48,374 nt of DNA from Clostridia bacterium (GCA_017942005.1 JAGAVJ010000042.1:1-48374); one strand, 5' to 3'. Counted from the first letter of the stretch, positions 34,959-43,230 are shown. Numbers and translations are program-made. The notes: generated by a model from the sequence alone, not told the origin.

Positions 34959-35055
34959 AATAAAATTAATCCTTTCTCACACATGTTTGGTGTGGCGCAA
35001 TATTGATGCACTGTTCGCATCATTGCGAAGATAAATATAAATGTAGTTTTATGCA

Positions 35056-35087
35056 GGGAAAACTTTTTCGATGAAAAAGCTTTTCCC
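35056..35087. terminator. Terminator-like foldback upstream of valS
   Basis: GGGAAAACTTTTTC pairs with GAAAAAGCTTTTCCC; the flank CACCCCTTTCAAAAAGCTTT is as in other copies. It probably ends the yebC transcript. The remainder of 34959-35211 holds no other feature I can support. Confidence 0.65.
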
Positions 35088-35211
35088 CGCACCCCTTTCA
35101 AAAAGCTTTTTTCGGGGGAATATTTTTTTGTGTAATTCTCACTTCAGTTAAGCACCTGATTATCCAAGGACAACCGGCAAACCTCTCATAGATATGATCT
35201 TGTTTTTCCTT

Positions 35212-35332
35212 GGTCGGTGATAAAGAAGCCATAGGCTTCTTTATCTGTCATCCCTCTCAGTTTTGCACTCGGTTCTCCCAGGACGGTGATAAAGAAACCG
35301 TAGGTTTCTTTATCTGGCATCCCTCTCAGTTC
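35212..35332. repeat. Two tandem hairpin units (GATAAAGAA..TTCTTTATC)
   Basis: Units at 35212-35264 and 35282-35332 share CGGTGATAAAGAA, a hairpin to TTCTTTATCTG and the tail CATCCCTCTCAGTT. A third unit is at 18111-18169. They lie directly after yebC and overlap its last codons. Confidence 0.8.
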
Positions 35333-36042
35333 CAATTGTGGAAAAATGCAGTGATATCGTCGTCGTCTTCCATGGCGTCAATTAACTTGTTCATGTTGGT
35401 AATGGCATCCTCGTCCGTCAATGTGACATAGGACTGCGGAATCTTGTCCTCTTCTGCGGATACATAGGAGTATCCCTTGTCAGAAAGCGCCTTTGCAACT
35501 GCCGCAACATCATCGACCTCGGTGTAGATTTCAAAAACCTCGTCCTCTGCAATAAAGTCGGTCGCACCGGCTTCCAGCGCGTCTTCCATCAGCTGATCTT
35601 CATCGACATCTTCCTTTTCGATTACAATGACGCCTTTGTCTTCAAACAGGAAGGAGACACAGCCGAGTGTACCCAGATTGCCGCCGAATTTGTCGAAATA
35701 GTGGCGGACATTGCCGGCGGTTCTGTTGCGGGAATCCGTGGTTGCCTGTACAATGACAGCAACACCTGCCGGACCGTAGCCTTCATAGGTGATCTCTTCA
35801 TAATCGGCAGCATCTGCGGAAGAAGCCTTCTTGATGATGCGGTCAATATTATCGTTCGGTACGTTCAGAGACTTTGCCTTTGCAATCAGTGCTGCAAGCT
35901 TGGTGTTGGATACGGGATCCGGTCCGCCTTCCTTAACGGCAACCGCCATCTCTTTTCCGACCTTGGTAAAGACCTTTGCACGCTGCGCATCGGTTTTTTC
36001 TTTTTTATGCTTGATATTGTTCCATTTGGAATGTCCTGACAT
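35326..36042 (-). CDS. yebC: YebC/PmpR family protein
   Basis: A 238-residue protein with the YebC start MSGHSKWNNIKHKKEKTDAQRAKVFTKVGKE and the conserved middle YEGYGPAGVAVIVQATTDSRNRTA. YebC proteins were long annotated as transcription regulators; recent work links some to relief of ribosome stalling at proline stretches. Full length. The ATG follows AAGGAG. It lies between argS and valS on the same strand and may be co-transcribed with argS (43-base gap). Confidence 0.95.
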   Translation of the reverse strand: MSGHSKWNNIKHKKEKTDAQRAKVFTKVGKEMAVAVKEGGPDPVSNTKLAALIAKAKSLNVPNDNIDRIIKKASSADAADYEEITYEGYGPAGVAVIVQATTDSRNRTAGNVRHYFDKFGGNLGTLGCVSFLFEDKGVIVIEKEDVDEDQLMEDALEAGATDFIAEDEVFEIYTEVDDVAAVAKALSDKGYSYVSAEEDKIPQSYVTLTDEDAITNMNKLIDAMEDDDDITAFFHNWN

Positions 36043-36085
36043 TTTGTTGTATACTCCTTTATCTCTTTCTTACTATAATATTTAT

Positions 36086-37840
36086 TTAAATTTTTTCGTT
36101 TTTCTGTATACAGATTAGTTCAAACGCATTGCCGAGTACATATTTCACCGCAAGTGTCAAATTGACACGGAACAGACGGGTGCACGCATCCTCACAGGAG
36201 AGAATCTGTACATCGTGGTAAAAACGATTGAAATCTGCACATACATCCAAAATGTAGCGCGTAATGACCGACGGCTCGTATTCGTGCAATGCCTGCTTTA
36301 CCTTGTCCGGGAACAACGCAAGGGTCTTGATCAGCGCATTTTCTTCCTCAGATACAGCAACACCGGACAGATCAATCGGCGCATCGATGCCAACAATGCC
36401 GGCGGCTTCCGCCTTGGAAACAATGGAGCTTGCACGTGCATAGGTGTACTGTGCATACGGTCCCGTGTTGCCTTCAAAGGAAAGCGCGTCTTCCATAACA
36501 AAGTTGATATCGCGGATTCTGCCGGAGGAAAGGTAGTAGAAGATAATCGCACCGACACCGACGGATTCTGCAATCTTTTCCTTATCCGGAAGATTGGGAT
36601 TCTTTTCGTCCATAATCGCGGAAACCTTTTCAATCGCCTGATTAAACAAGTCCCGCAGCAAAACAACATTGCCGGAACGGGTGGACAGCTTGCCGCCGTC
36701 GATGGAAACCGTACCGTAGGGAACATGCACCAACTGATCCTTTGCCCAGTCGTAGCCCATCAGCTCCAGCACCTTAAACCACTGTGCAAAATGCAGACTC
36801 TGCCCAGCGCTGGTAACGTAGATGCACTTGTCAAAATGATAGGTATTTTTTCTGTACAACGCAGCTGAAATGTCTCTTGCAGGGTACAGCGTAGAGCCGT
36901 CACGCTTCAAAATCAAACAGGGGGGCATATTGTAATCCGAAAGATCAATGATCGATGCACCGTCATCAATCTTTAAAAGGTTCTTCTCTTTTAATTCCTC
37001 GACCACTGCCGGCATTTTGTCGGTATAGAAGCTTTCTCCCGCATAGGAATCAAAGGTAATACCCAGCTGTCTATAGGTTTTTTCATATTCACGCAGGGAA
37101 ATTTCTTTGATCCATTTCCACAGTTCCATGTATTCCGGATTGCCGTGTTCCATTTCTGTAAAAACAGCGCGCGCTTCGTCGTTGAGGGAGGGATCCTTTT
37201 CGGCTTCTTCATGGAACTTGACATAGAGCTCGACCAATGCGTCACATTCGCCGCGCTCCACGGTTTCTCTGTCGCCCCATTTCTTATAGGCAACGATCAT
37301 TTTTCCGAACTGTGTTCCCCAGTCGCCAAGATGGTTGATGCCGACACAGGTATAGCCGCAGAATGCGTGAAGCTTCTTTAAGCTGTGACCGATGACCGTT
37401 GTGCCAAGGTGTCCGATATGAAACGGCTTTGCAACGTTGGGAGAGGAGTAATCCAGAACAACCGTCTTGCCTTTGCCCTCCTCGCTGCCGCCATACGCCT
37501 CCTTCTGTGCAAGAATGGCGTCAAGGGTGTTCTTTGCCATGCCGCTCTGGTCGACGAACAGATTCAGATAGCCTCCGACCACCTGGATGTCCGAAATTCC
37601 ATCCACCGAAAGACCGTCTGCCAATGCCGCCGCGATTTTCGGCGGCGCCTGCCGCAGTGTTTTTGCCAGCTTGAAGCACGGAAACGCAAGATCACCCATT
37701 TTCGGGTCCGGCGGATACTCAAACATGCCTGCGATATCGTCCGTGGACAGCGCATTTGCATTCGCCGTTCCGTTCGCATCGGCCAGCATGCCGATTTTGG
37801 TCAAAATTGCTTTTGCCGCCGCCTGTTTTAACTGATTCAT
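36086..37840 (-). CDS. argS: Arginyl-tRNA synthetase
   Basis: A 584-residue class I synthetase that charges tRNA-Arg. N-terminal Add1 domain, HIGH motif SSPNVAKPFHIGHLGTTVIG (about 130-149), the SIDGGKLSTRSGNVV region in place of KMSKS (typical for ArgRS), and the DALR anticodon-binding domain at the C-terminus. The ATG follows AAGGAGAC. Full length and ordinary. The gap to the GNAT gene (37841-37963) holds only AT-rich sequence. Confidence 0.97.
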   Translation of the reverse strand: MNQLKQAAAKAILTKIGMLADANGTANANALSTDDIAGMFEYPPDPKMGDLAFPCFKLAKTLRQAPPKIAAALADGLSVDGISDIQVVGGYLNLFVDQSGMAKNTLDAILAQKEAYGGSEEGKGKTVVLDYSSPNVAKPFHIGHLGTTVIGHSLKKLHAFCGYTCVGINHLGDWGTQFGKMIVAYKKWGDRETVERGECDALVELYVKFHEEAEKDPSLNDEARAVFTEMEHGNPEYMELWKWIKEISLREYEKTYRQLGITFDSYAGESFYTDKMPAVVEELKEKNLLKIDDGASIIDLSDYNMPPCLILKRDGSTLYPARDISAALYRKNTYHFDKCIYVTSAGQSLHFAQWFKVLELMGYDWAKDQLVHVPYGTVSIDGGKLSTRSGNVVLLRDLFNQAIEKVSAIMDEKNPNLPDKEKIAESVGVGAIIFYYLSSGRIRDINFVMEDALSFEGNTGPYAQYTYARASSIVSKAEAAGIVGIDAPIDLSGVAVSEEENALIKTLALFPDKVKQALHEYEPSVITRYILDVCADFNRFYHDVQILSCEDACTRLFRVNLTLAVKYVLGNAFELICIQKNEKI

Positions 37841-37963
37841 AAGACGGTATGTCTCCTTTATTTTTTCAAAGTAGAAAATTGATAGATATATATTATATTA
37901 TACTATATTTCAGGGAAAATAGCAAGATGTTATCCGTATTTTCTCAAAAATACCGCATCCAAA

Positions 37964-39028
37964 TCAGCGGTTTTCCGCATATGTCCACCGCATCGGCGTG
38001 TAACGGATTCCATCGACACACTGTTCTGTATCCGTCGGCACGAAACCAAATGCAAGATAAAACGGGAAACCGTAGGGAGAGGAATTGAGTGTGACAGTGC
38101 GCAGCGTCGGATTTTCCGCTTTCAGCTCCGACAACACCTGCGTCAAAAGCGCCGATGCCAGTCCCCGTCTCTGGTATTCCTGTTTGGTAAATACCAGATT
38201 GATGTGCGTGCGTGACTGCCGCATGCCAATGACGCAGACTGGCATCTCCCCGTCAAACGCCGCCCAGACAGGACAGGCGCCGCTCTTGACACTCGCACGG
38301 AATTCTGCGTTATCAATGATGTCCCGGCGAAACGTTTCCGTTCCCTTAGCCCCGTATACAGGCGCTTCAAACTGGGAAAACACTTCCCATGCAAGCGCCA
38401 GCGCCGCGTCGGTTTCCTCTCCTCGGATTCTGCGCATCTCAAGTTTTTGCAGCTGTTGTTTTTTCCACGCTTCCCGATACAATATATACCGCAGCAGCTG
38501 ACAGGAAATTCCGGTCTTTTTCGCGGTATGCGGAACACATTCCAAAAGCGAAAATCCGCACTTTTCAATGACGCGGCGCGACTGGAGGTTGAAATCATAA
38601 TGGCTGACGGTCACAATATCTACATTGCATTCTGCAAACAGATAGGCAAGTACCCGCTGTACCGCTTCCGGCATCAGTCCCTGCCCCCAGTACGCTTTGG
38701 ACAGCGTGTATCCGATGTCAATGATATGCTTTCCGCTGTATTCCGGCTGTTCCCTCTCGGACAGCCACGACGGATGTATTCCCAGAGAACCGATGACGCG
38801 GCGGTCTTCCTTGTGCATCAACGCAAATTCATTTGCTTCTTCCATCCAATGCAGAAGCCGCTCGCGCGATTCTTCTTTTGATTTGTGCGGAAGCCATCCT
38901 GCCATCTGTCCGACGCCGTCGACGGACGCATACGCATAAAAATCGTCCACATCGTCCATTTGCCACGGACGAAGCAAAAGACGTTCTGTTTCAAGGGTTG
39001 TTACGGTGATTGCCTGAAAAGCGCTCAT
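37964..39028 (-). CDS. Tandem GNAT acetyltransferase
   Basis: A 354-residue protein made of two GNAT domains. The first (about 1-185) is of the RimJ/RimL type (TERLLLRPWQMDDVDDFYAYA, GYTLSKAYWGQGLMPEAV as the acetyl-CoA loop). The second (about 195-354) has the classical QEYQRRGLASALLTQVL loop and FYLAFGFVPTDTEQ. Both could bind acetyl-CoA. Substrates are unknown; RimJ-like domains acetylate protein N-termini or antibiotics. Possibly a fusion of two once separate genes. Confidence 0.85.
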   Translation of the reverse strand: MSAFQAITVTTLETERLLLRPWQMDDVDDFYAYASVDGVGQMAGWLPHKSKEESRERLLHWMEEANEFALMHKEDRRVIGSLGIHPSWLSEREQPEYSGKHIIDIGYTLSKAYWGQGLMPEAVQRVLAYLFAECNVDIVTVSHYDFNLQSRRVIEKCGFSLLECVPHTAKKTGISCQLLRYILYREAWKKQQLQKLEMRRIRGEETDAALALAWEVFSQFEAPVYGAKGTETFRRDIIDNAEFRASVKSGACPVWAAFDGEMPVCVIGMRQSRTHINLVFTKQEYQRRGLASALLTQVLSELKAENPTLRTVTLNSSPYGFPFYLAFGFVPTDTEQCVDGIRYTPMRWTYAENR

Positions 39029-39061
39029 GATTAGATTTCCTCTCTATAAAAAATATAAAAT

Positions 39062-39107
39062 AAAAAAACGGCGCATACAGCAAGTTGGGGCTGCTGCCTG
39101 CACCGTT
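39062..39107 (-). terminator. Terminator of the small-ORF transcript
   Basis: On minus, AACGGTGCA..AGCA pairs with TGCT..TGCGCCGTT, followed by seven T. Confidence 0.7.
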
Positions 39108-39123
39108 TCATTTGACTTTGGTT

Positions 39124-39246
39124 TTACATTGAGATTGACTGACTTCCCACATTCCCAAAAGACAATGACCATGCAAGCACGGCGTGTACGGAGACTCGTA
39201 CAGAGACGCGCTTAACTTTGGAGACTGATTTTGTCATGGTGGTCAT
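39124..39246 (-). CDS. Small cationic ORF (40 residues) with its own promoter and terminator
   Basis: The frame begins MTTMTKSVSKVKRVSVRVSV, is basic and Val/Ser-rich, and continues into a hydrophobic stretch (HAVLAWSLSFGNVG). No family is recognised. It is bounded by a promoter at 39361-39390 and a terminator at 39062-39107, and has a GAAAGGA site 44 bases upstream, separated from the ATG by a 13-bp perfect hairpin. The transcription unit is well supported; translation is less certain, and the transcript could instead be a small RNA. It starts at the very end of feoB. Confidence 0.45.
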   Translation of the reverse strand: MTTMTKSVSKVKRVSVRVSVHAVLAWSLSFGNVGSQSISM

Positions 39247-39260
39247 TGTTATTTTGTATG

Positions 39261-39297
39261 CCTTTGCGTGGATCATCCACGCAAAGGGTTTCCTTTC
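39261..39297 (-). promoter_or_regulatory. GAAAGGA site and 13-bp hairpin before the small ORF
   Basis: GAAAGGA (39291-39297) is followed by a 13-bp perfect stem CCTTTGCGTGGAT (39261-39287) and 14 bases to the ATG. Confidence 0.6.
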
Positions 39298-39321
39298 GCG
39301 ACAGAATTCCGTGAGATTCAG

Positions 39322-39360
39322 AAAGAGACGAACCTCACGCATTGAAGTTTCGTCTCTTTT
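39322..39360 (-). terminator. Hairpin after feoB
   Basis: AAGAGACGAA pairs with TTCGTCTCTT (39323-39332 with 39349-39358), followed by TCTG on minus. It can terminate feoB, and it is also the first structure of the small transcript. Confidence 0.5.
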
Positions 39361-39390
39361 AGTATAACACAATATGAATACGCTTGTCAA
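39361..39390 (-). promoter_or_regulatory. Promoter overlapping the feoB stop codon
   Basis: Minus strand TTGACA (39385-39390), 18-base spacer, TATACT (39361-39366). Confidence 0.75.
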
Positions 39391-41798
39391 GCCTTTTGGC
39401 GTGATTTTGTGATATTTACTGTTTTTGTCAGCTTGGATGCTTCCTTATACGGTCTGAACAGCATGTAGATGATCAAAGCAAGCACTGCAATGGCGGCAAT
39501 GAAACCGACAATATGCAGGTTTCCCGTAAAGGCAGAACCGAACTGATAGATCATCAGTGCAGATGCATAGGCAAACAGGCACTGATAGCCAATGGCAAAC
39601 CATGTCCATTTTGCACTGTTCATTTCACGGCGGATTGCGCCGATGGCAGCAAAACAGGGTGCGCACAGCAGATTGAATACAAGGAAGGAATATCCTGCGA
39701 CTGCTGTGAAATTCTGTGCAATTTCAGGCCATCCTGCGGGATACAAAATTCCCATCGTACCGACAATGTTTTCCTTTGCTACAAGACCGGTAATAGACGC
39801 CACAGCTGCCTGCCAGCTGCCCCATCCAAGCGGTGCAAAAAGCCATGCAATCGCTCCGCCGACAGCCGCCAGAAGAGATTGATCCATTTCTTCCTCTGTG
39901 AGCATGCGGAAACCGTCGGAAGTAAATCCAAAGTAGGTAGTGAACCAAATGACAACGGTGGAAAGGAGAATGATCGTGCCGGCTTTCTTGATAAACGACC
40001 AGCCGCGTTCCCACATGGAACGAAGGACATTCTTTGGAGTCGGCATATGATATGCGGGAAGCTCCATGACAAAGGGCGCCGGATCACCTGAGAACATTTT
40101 TGTCTTTTTCAGCATGATACCGGACAGAATGATTGCCGCCATACCAATGAAATATGCCGATGTAGCAACCCATGCCGAGCCGCCGAAAATCGCGCCGGCA
40201 ATCATAGAGATAAACGGTACTTTTGCGCCGCAGGGGATAAATGTGGTCGTCATAATGGTCATGCGGCGGTCGCGTTCATTTTCAATGGTTCTCGACGCCA
40301 TAATACCGGGAATGCCGCATCCGGTACCGACCAGCATTGGAATAAAGGATTTTCCGGAGAGACCAAATTTACGGAACACACGGTCAAGCACAAAGGCAAT
40401 TCGCGCCATGTAGCCGCACGCTTCCAGAAAAGCAAGCATCAAAAACAGGACAAGCATCTGCGGGACAAAGCCGAGCACAGCGCCGACACCTGCTACAATA
40501 CCATCATTAATCAATCCTGCAAGCCAGTCGGCAACGCCTGCTGCTTCCAATCCGTCTCCGATAAGCGCAGGAATACCGGGTACCCATACGCCATAATCAG
40601 CAGGATCGGGTTCATCACCATAGGTTTCCATGGTCTTTACAGCTGCGTCATAATCGGCAAGCGAAGCGGTCTCAACAGTGACCTCCAATGTTTCTTCATC
40701 TGTGACAGAATACGGAAAATCTTCCGTCGGAGCCATCCCGTTTTCTTCTACATAAGCATCATACCCATCTACAATCAGGGAAGCGTCACCATATTCCTCA
40801 GCGTCTTCACTGTAAGCGGCAGAACCGATTCCAAGCAGATGCCAGCCGTCGCCGAACAAGCCGTCGTTTGCCCAATCTGTCGCCGCAGAACCAACCGTTA
40901 CCATTGCAATATAGTACACAAAAAACATAATCACCGCAAAAATGGGCAATCCCAGCCATCGGTTGGTTACAATGCGGTCGATTTTATCTGAGGTGGAAAG
41001 TTTTCCGGCAGACTTTTTCTGATAGCAGCGCTTCATGATGCTGCCGATGTAAATGTACCGTTCGTTGGTCATGATGGATTCCGCATCATCGTCCATTTCT
41101 TCCTCGACCGCCTTGATATCCGCTTCAATATGTGCCAATACCGATGCATCCAGCTGTACCTGTTCCAAGACCTTGTCGTCACGTTCAAACAGCTTGATGG
41201 CATACCATCTTTGCTGTTCCTCCGGAAAACTGTGCACCGCAGCCTCCTCAATATGGGCAAGCGCATGCTCTACCGCACCACAGAAGGTATGTGCCGGTAC
41301 GGTTTTTCCGTTTTTCGCCGCATCGATGGCAGCTTCGGCAGCTTCCATAATGCCGGTTTCCTTCAGTGCGGAAATTTCTACAACCTTGCATCCAAGAGCT
41401 GTGGACAGCTCCTGTGTGTTGATTTTATCGCCGTTTTTCCGCACCACATCCATCATGTTGACTGCGGCAACGACCGGAATTCCAAGCTCTGTGAGCTGTG
41501 TCGTAAGATACAGATTCCGTTCCAGATTTGTACCGTCGATGATGTTCAGAATCGCGTCGGGACGCTCACCGATCAGATAATTCCGCGCTACGACCTCTTC
41601 CATCGTATACGGGGACAGGGAATAAATGCCGGGCAGGTCTGTAATGATCACGCCCTCGTGTTTTTTCAGTTTTCCTTCCTTTTTCTCCACTGTAACGCCG
41701 GGCCAGTTTCCGACGAACTGATTCGAGCCTGTCAATGCATTAAAAAGTGTGGTTTTACCGCTGTTGGGGTTACCTGCAAGCGCGATGCGCAAATCCAT
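39387..41798 (-). CDS. feoB: Ferrous iron transporter FeoB
   Basis: An 803-residue membrane protein that imports Fe(II). N-terminal G domain with GNPNSGKTTLFN, the switch NWPGVTVEKKEG and DLPGIYSL; a helical GDI domain; then a transmembrane region with the gate motifs VGTGCGIPGIMASRTI and NLLCAPCFAAIGAIRREM. Between the first two membrane segments lies an acidic insertion of about 95 residues (about 310-405, rich in Asp/Glu/Tyr) facing outside. The ATG follows GAGAAGGAGA. Operon with feoA; a DtxR-like dyad sits at 41821. Confidence 0.96.
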   Translation of the reverse strand: MDLRIALAGNPNSGKTTLFNALTGSNQFVGNWPGVTVEKKEGKLKKHEGVIITDLPGIYSLSPYTMEEVVARNYLIGERPDAILNIIDGTNLERNLYLTTQLTELGIPVVAAVNMMDVVRKNGDKINTQELSTALGCKVVEISALKETGIMEAAEAAIDAAKNGKTVPAHTFCGAVEHALAHIEEAAVHSFPEEQQRWYAIKLFERDDKVLEQVQLDASVLAHIEADIKAVEEEMDDDAESIMTNERYIYIGSIMKRCYQKKSAGKLSTSDKIDRIVTNRWLGLPIFAVIMFFVYYIAMVTVGSAATDWANDGLFGDGWHLLGIGSAAYSEDAEEYGDASLIVDGYDAYVEENGMAPTEDFPYSVTDEETLEVTVETASLADYDAAVKTMETYGDEPDPADYGVWVPGIPALIGDGLEAAGVADWLAGLINDGIVAGVGAVLGFVPQMLVLFLMLAFLEACGYMARIAFVLDRVFRKFGLSGKSFIPMLVGTGCGIPGIMASRTIENERDRRMTIMTTTFIPCGAKVPFISMIAGAIFGGSAWVATSAYFIGMAAIILSGIMLKKTKMFSGDPAPFVMELPAYHMPTPKNVLRSMWERGWSFIKKAGTIILLSTVVIWFTTYFGFTSDGFRMLTEEEMDQSLLAAVGGAIAWLFAPLGWGSWQAAVASITGLVAKENIVGTMGILYPAGWPEIAQNFTAVAGYSFLVFNLLCAPCFAAIGAIRREMNSAKWTWFAIGYQCLFAYASALMIYQFGSAFTGNLHIVGFIAAIAVLALIIYMLFRPYKEASKLTKTVNITKSRQKA

Positions 41799-41820
41799 AT
41801 GTCATATCTCCTTCTCCGAA

Positions 41821-41834
41821 TTAGCTTTTGCTAA
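41821..41834. promoter_or_regulatory. DtxR/IdeR-like operator upstream of feoB
   Basis: The dyad TTAGCTTTTGCTAA is one of four TTAGnnnnnnCTAA sites in the feo region. Confidence 0.5.
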
Positions 41835-41887
41835 CTTTTTGATTCAATAGAAAGGATCTCACGATCCCAAAGTCTGATTTTGTTTAT

Positions 41888-41983
41888 ATGACCATAACTT
41901 TCACGAAAGTGAAAGTTATCTCCTCTCATTGTGGAGTTGTGATGAAATCACAAAACACGGTCTGAAAAATTAATTTTTCAGAC
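41888..41983 (-). repeat. Leader module M1 between feoA and feoB
   Basis: On minus: a 24-bp palindrome GTCTGAAAAATTAATTTTTC.. (41960-41983), stem GTTTTGTGAT/ATCACAAC (41936-41956), CTCCACAAT, GAGAGGAG, an 11-bp perfect hairpin ATAACTTTCAC (41894-41919), then ATGGTCATATAA, a three-codon frame. The palindrome includes the feoA stop codon. Confidence 0.75.
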
Positions 41984-42203
41984 TTTCGACTTCAATCATT
42001 TCTGCGTCGGCTTTCCGCAGTGACAGCTCATAGCCGCGCACCGTGACCTCAATGGGGTCTCCCAAAGGCGCCGTTTTCCGGACCTGAACCTCCACTCCCT
42101 TTATCAAGCCCATGTCCATAAAACGGCGTTTGACAGCGCCTTCTCCATGAAGCTTCACAATTTTGACCGTATCTCCGATTTTTGCCTGTTTCAATGTGTT
42201 CAT
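41970..42203 (-). CDS. feoA: FeoA-type iron transport accessory protein
   Basis: A 77-residue SH3-fold protein: MNTLKQAKIGDTVKIVKLHGEGAVKRRFMDMGLIKGVEV, then APLGDPIEVTVRGYELSLRKADA, the full FeoA signature. FeoA binds the FeoB complex at the inner membrane. The start 42203 is preferred over ATG 42215 because the GAAAGGA site is followed by a hairpin and a 12-base ATGGTCATAAAA spacer that leads to 42203. The last codons lie inside the M1 palindrome. Confidence 0.93.
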   Translation of the reverse strand: MNTLKQAKIGDTVKIVKLHGEGAVKRRFMDMGLIKGVEVQVRKTAPLGDPIEVTVRGYELSLRKADAEMIEVESLKN

Positions 42204-42300
42204 TTTTATGACCATAACTTCGCGCAAGCGAAGTTTTCCTTTCCTTGTGGAGTTGTGACGTAAGTCACAAAACACGGTTTGAAAGATTTATCTTTCAAAC
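42204..42300 (-). repeat. Leader module M2 before feoA
   Basis: On minus: 10-bp hairpin GTTTGAAAGA (42277-42300), stem GTTTTGTGAC/GTCACAAC (42253-42272), TCCACAAG, GAAAGGA (42238-42244), 8-bp hairpin AACTTCGC (42216-42235), ATGGTCATAAAA, then the feoA ATG. Confidence 0.75.
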
Positions 42301-42350
42301 TTAATACCTCCTTCTATAGGTTTTTTTAGGTTTATTTTCAAGGCAGAACA

Positions 42351-42560
42351 TCAAATCAGAATTTTCTGCGCCATTTCCATACTGACCGCAACCCGGGATT
42401 CCTTGACGTTTACAATCACGTTTCCCCCGATGGTATTGACAACGGTGACAGTTCCTCCGATCACAAATCCGAGATTTTCCAGATGTGCTCTCACTTCCTG
42501 TTTCCCGCCGATTTTTCTGATGACATGTGTTTCTCCGGCTTTTGCAAATGCAAGCGGCAT
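42351..42560 (-). CDS. Second FeoA-like protein
   Basis: A 69-residue SH3-fold protein (AGETHVIRKIGGKQEVRAHLENLGFVIGGTVTVV..GGNVIVNVKESRVAVSMEMAQKI). It shares the FeoA layout of a LxxLGF turn followed by the ESRVA strand. Paired FeoA proteins ahead of FeoB are common in Clostridia. The ATG follows GGGGAGGGGA. First structural gene of the operon after the promoter at 42642-42670, where two DtxR-like dyads lie between promoter and gene. Confidence 0.88.
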   Translation of the reverse strand: MPLAFAKAGETHVIRKIGGKQEVRAHLENLGFVIGGTVTVVNTIGGNVIVNVKESRVAVSMEMAQKILI

Positions 42561-42583
42561 TCTGTTCCCCTCCCCTTATATAA

Positions 42584-42597
42584 TTAGCATACACTAA
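42584..42597. promoter_or_regulatory. DtxR-like operator 2
   Basis: TTAGCATACACTAA dyad between the promoter and the first feo gene. Confidence 0.45.
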
Positions 42598-42615
42598 CTA
42601 TCGTCCATTATTATT

Positions 42616-42633
42616 GGTTAGTTCTCGCTAACC
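42616..42633. promoter_or_regulatory. DtxR-like operator 1, just after the -10 box
   Basis: GGTTAGTTCTCGCTAACC dyad with a six-base centre, placed where a repressor would block initiation. Confidence 0.55.
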
Positions 42634-42641
42634 TGTATACT

Positions 42642-42670
42642 ATTATACACCGGCAATCCACATTTGTCAA
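42642..42670 (-). promoter_or_regulatory. Perfect consensus promoter of the feo operon
   Basis: Minus strand TTGACA (42665-42670), 17-base spacer, TATAAT (42642-42647). Confidence 0.9.
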
Positions 42671-42715
42671 TGCATCCTTTTCAATTTTTTTCTTTTCATG
42701 GAATTGCACAAAGTT

Positions 42716-42731
42716 GTTAGCACTTGCTAAC
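42716..42731. promoter_or_regulatory. DtxR-like operator 3, upstream of the promoter
   Basis: Perfect dyad GTTAGCACTTGCTAAC, 46 bases upstream of the -35 box. Confidence 0.5.
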
Positions 42732-42842
42732 CATTGCGTTGTACGATATTCCCACACCAAAACGGTTTTGCCATAACCGTTGTGATCTGCTCTGCCGCAG
42801 TGTCAATAGAGTATTTGCATGCGTACCCCTTTTTCGCCTCAT
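42717..42842 (-). CDS. Doubtful small ORF (41 residues)
   Basis: MRRKRGTHANTLLTLRQSRS.. is a basic, low-complexity frame that starts directly at the end of module M3 and ends in an operator. It lacks a ribosome binding site and is probably repeat-derived rather than a gene. Confidence 0.2.
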   Translation of the reverse strand: MRRKRGTHANTLLTLRQSRSQRLWQNRFGVGISYNAMVSKC

Positions 42843-42905
42843 GGTGGAGTTGTGACCTCCCACAGGGCGGACATCGTTGCTTTTGAAGCAACGAAAGTCA
42901 CAAAA
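42840..42905 (-). repeat. Leader module M3, partial
   Basis: On minus, TTTTGTGACTTTCGTTGCTTC with inner stem GTTGCTTCAAAAGCAAC, GATGTCCGCCC and GTCACAACTCCACCATG. It shares this long version of the outer stem with M5 (31863-31945) but lacks the second hairpin. Confidence 0.6.
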
Positions 42906-42909
42906 CACC

Positions 42910-43091
42910 GGGCTGTCGCATTAACATGCTCCATCCTATAAAATTCGTCTTTTTACTTTATCAAGCAAAATTTCACTATGTATTTTTGACAAAATACATA
43001 GTGAAAACGCCGAATTCGGATCAATTCGTGATCTTGTTGTGATCACAAAGTGATCACGTTCTGCCGCACATTTTCAATTTGCAACAGCCCC
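42910..43091. repeat. Multi-hairpin foldback element, copy E2
   Basis: Ends GGGCTGTCGCA/TTGCAACAGCCCC; central stem TTTCACTATGTATTTT with a perfect partner AAAATACATAGTGAAA; then GCCGAATTCGGATCA and GATCACAAAGTGATC. Same order as E1 with compensatory changes in the central stem. Confidence 0.8.
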
Positions 43092-43190
43092 TAGAATCAT
43101 AAAGAAATTTTGCCGGTTGTTAATCTGAATCTGTGGCATTTGAGTCTAAAAAAATTTACACTTTTTCAAAATAAAAAAAATGAAAACCCA

Positions 43191-43219
43191 TTGACAATAT
43201 GTGTTTTATCACATATAAT
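43191..43219 (+). promoter_or_regulatory. Perfect consensus promoter of the toxin-antitoxin operon
   Basis: TTGACA (43191-43196), 17-base spacer, TATAAT (43214-43219). Confidence 0.9.
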
Positions 43220-43230
43220 ATAAGTGAGGA

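Noticed and set aside
34959..35050. Possible T-box leader before valS
   Set aside because: No T-box core (GGNACCGCG) and no specifier stem can be seen; the leader is short and AT-rich.
35212..35332. CTGAGAGG on minus suggesting a TPP riboswitch
   Set aside because: Only the CUGAGA-like bases match; the second TPP core and the P1 closing stem are absent, and the unit is a tandem hairpin repeat.
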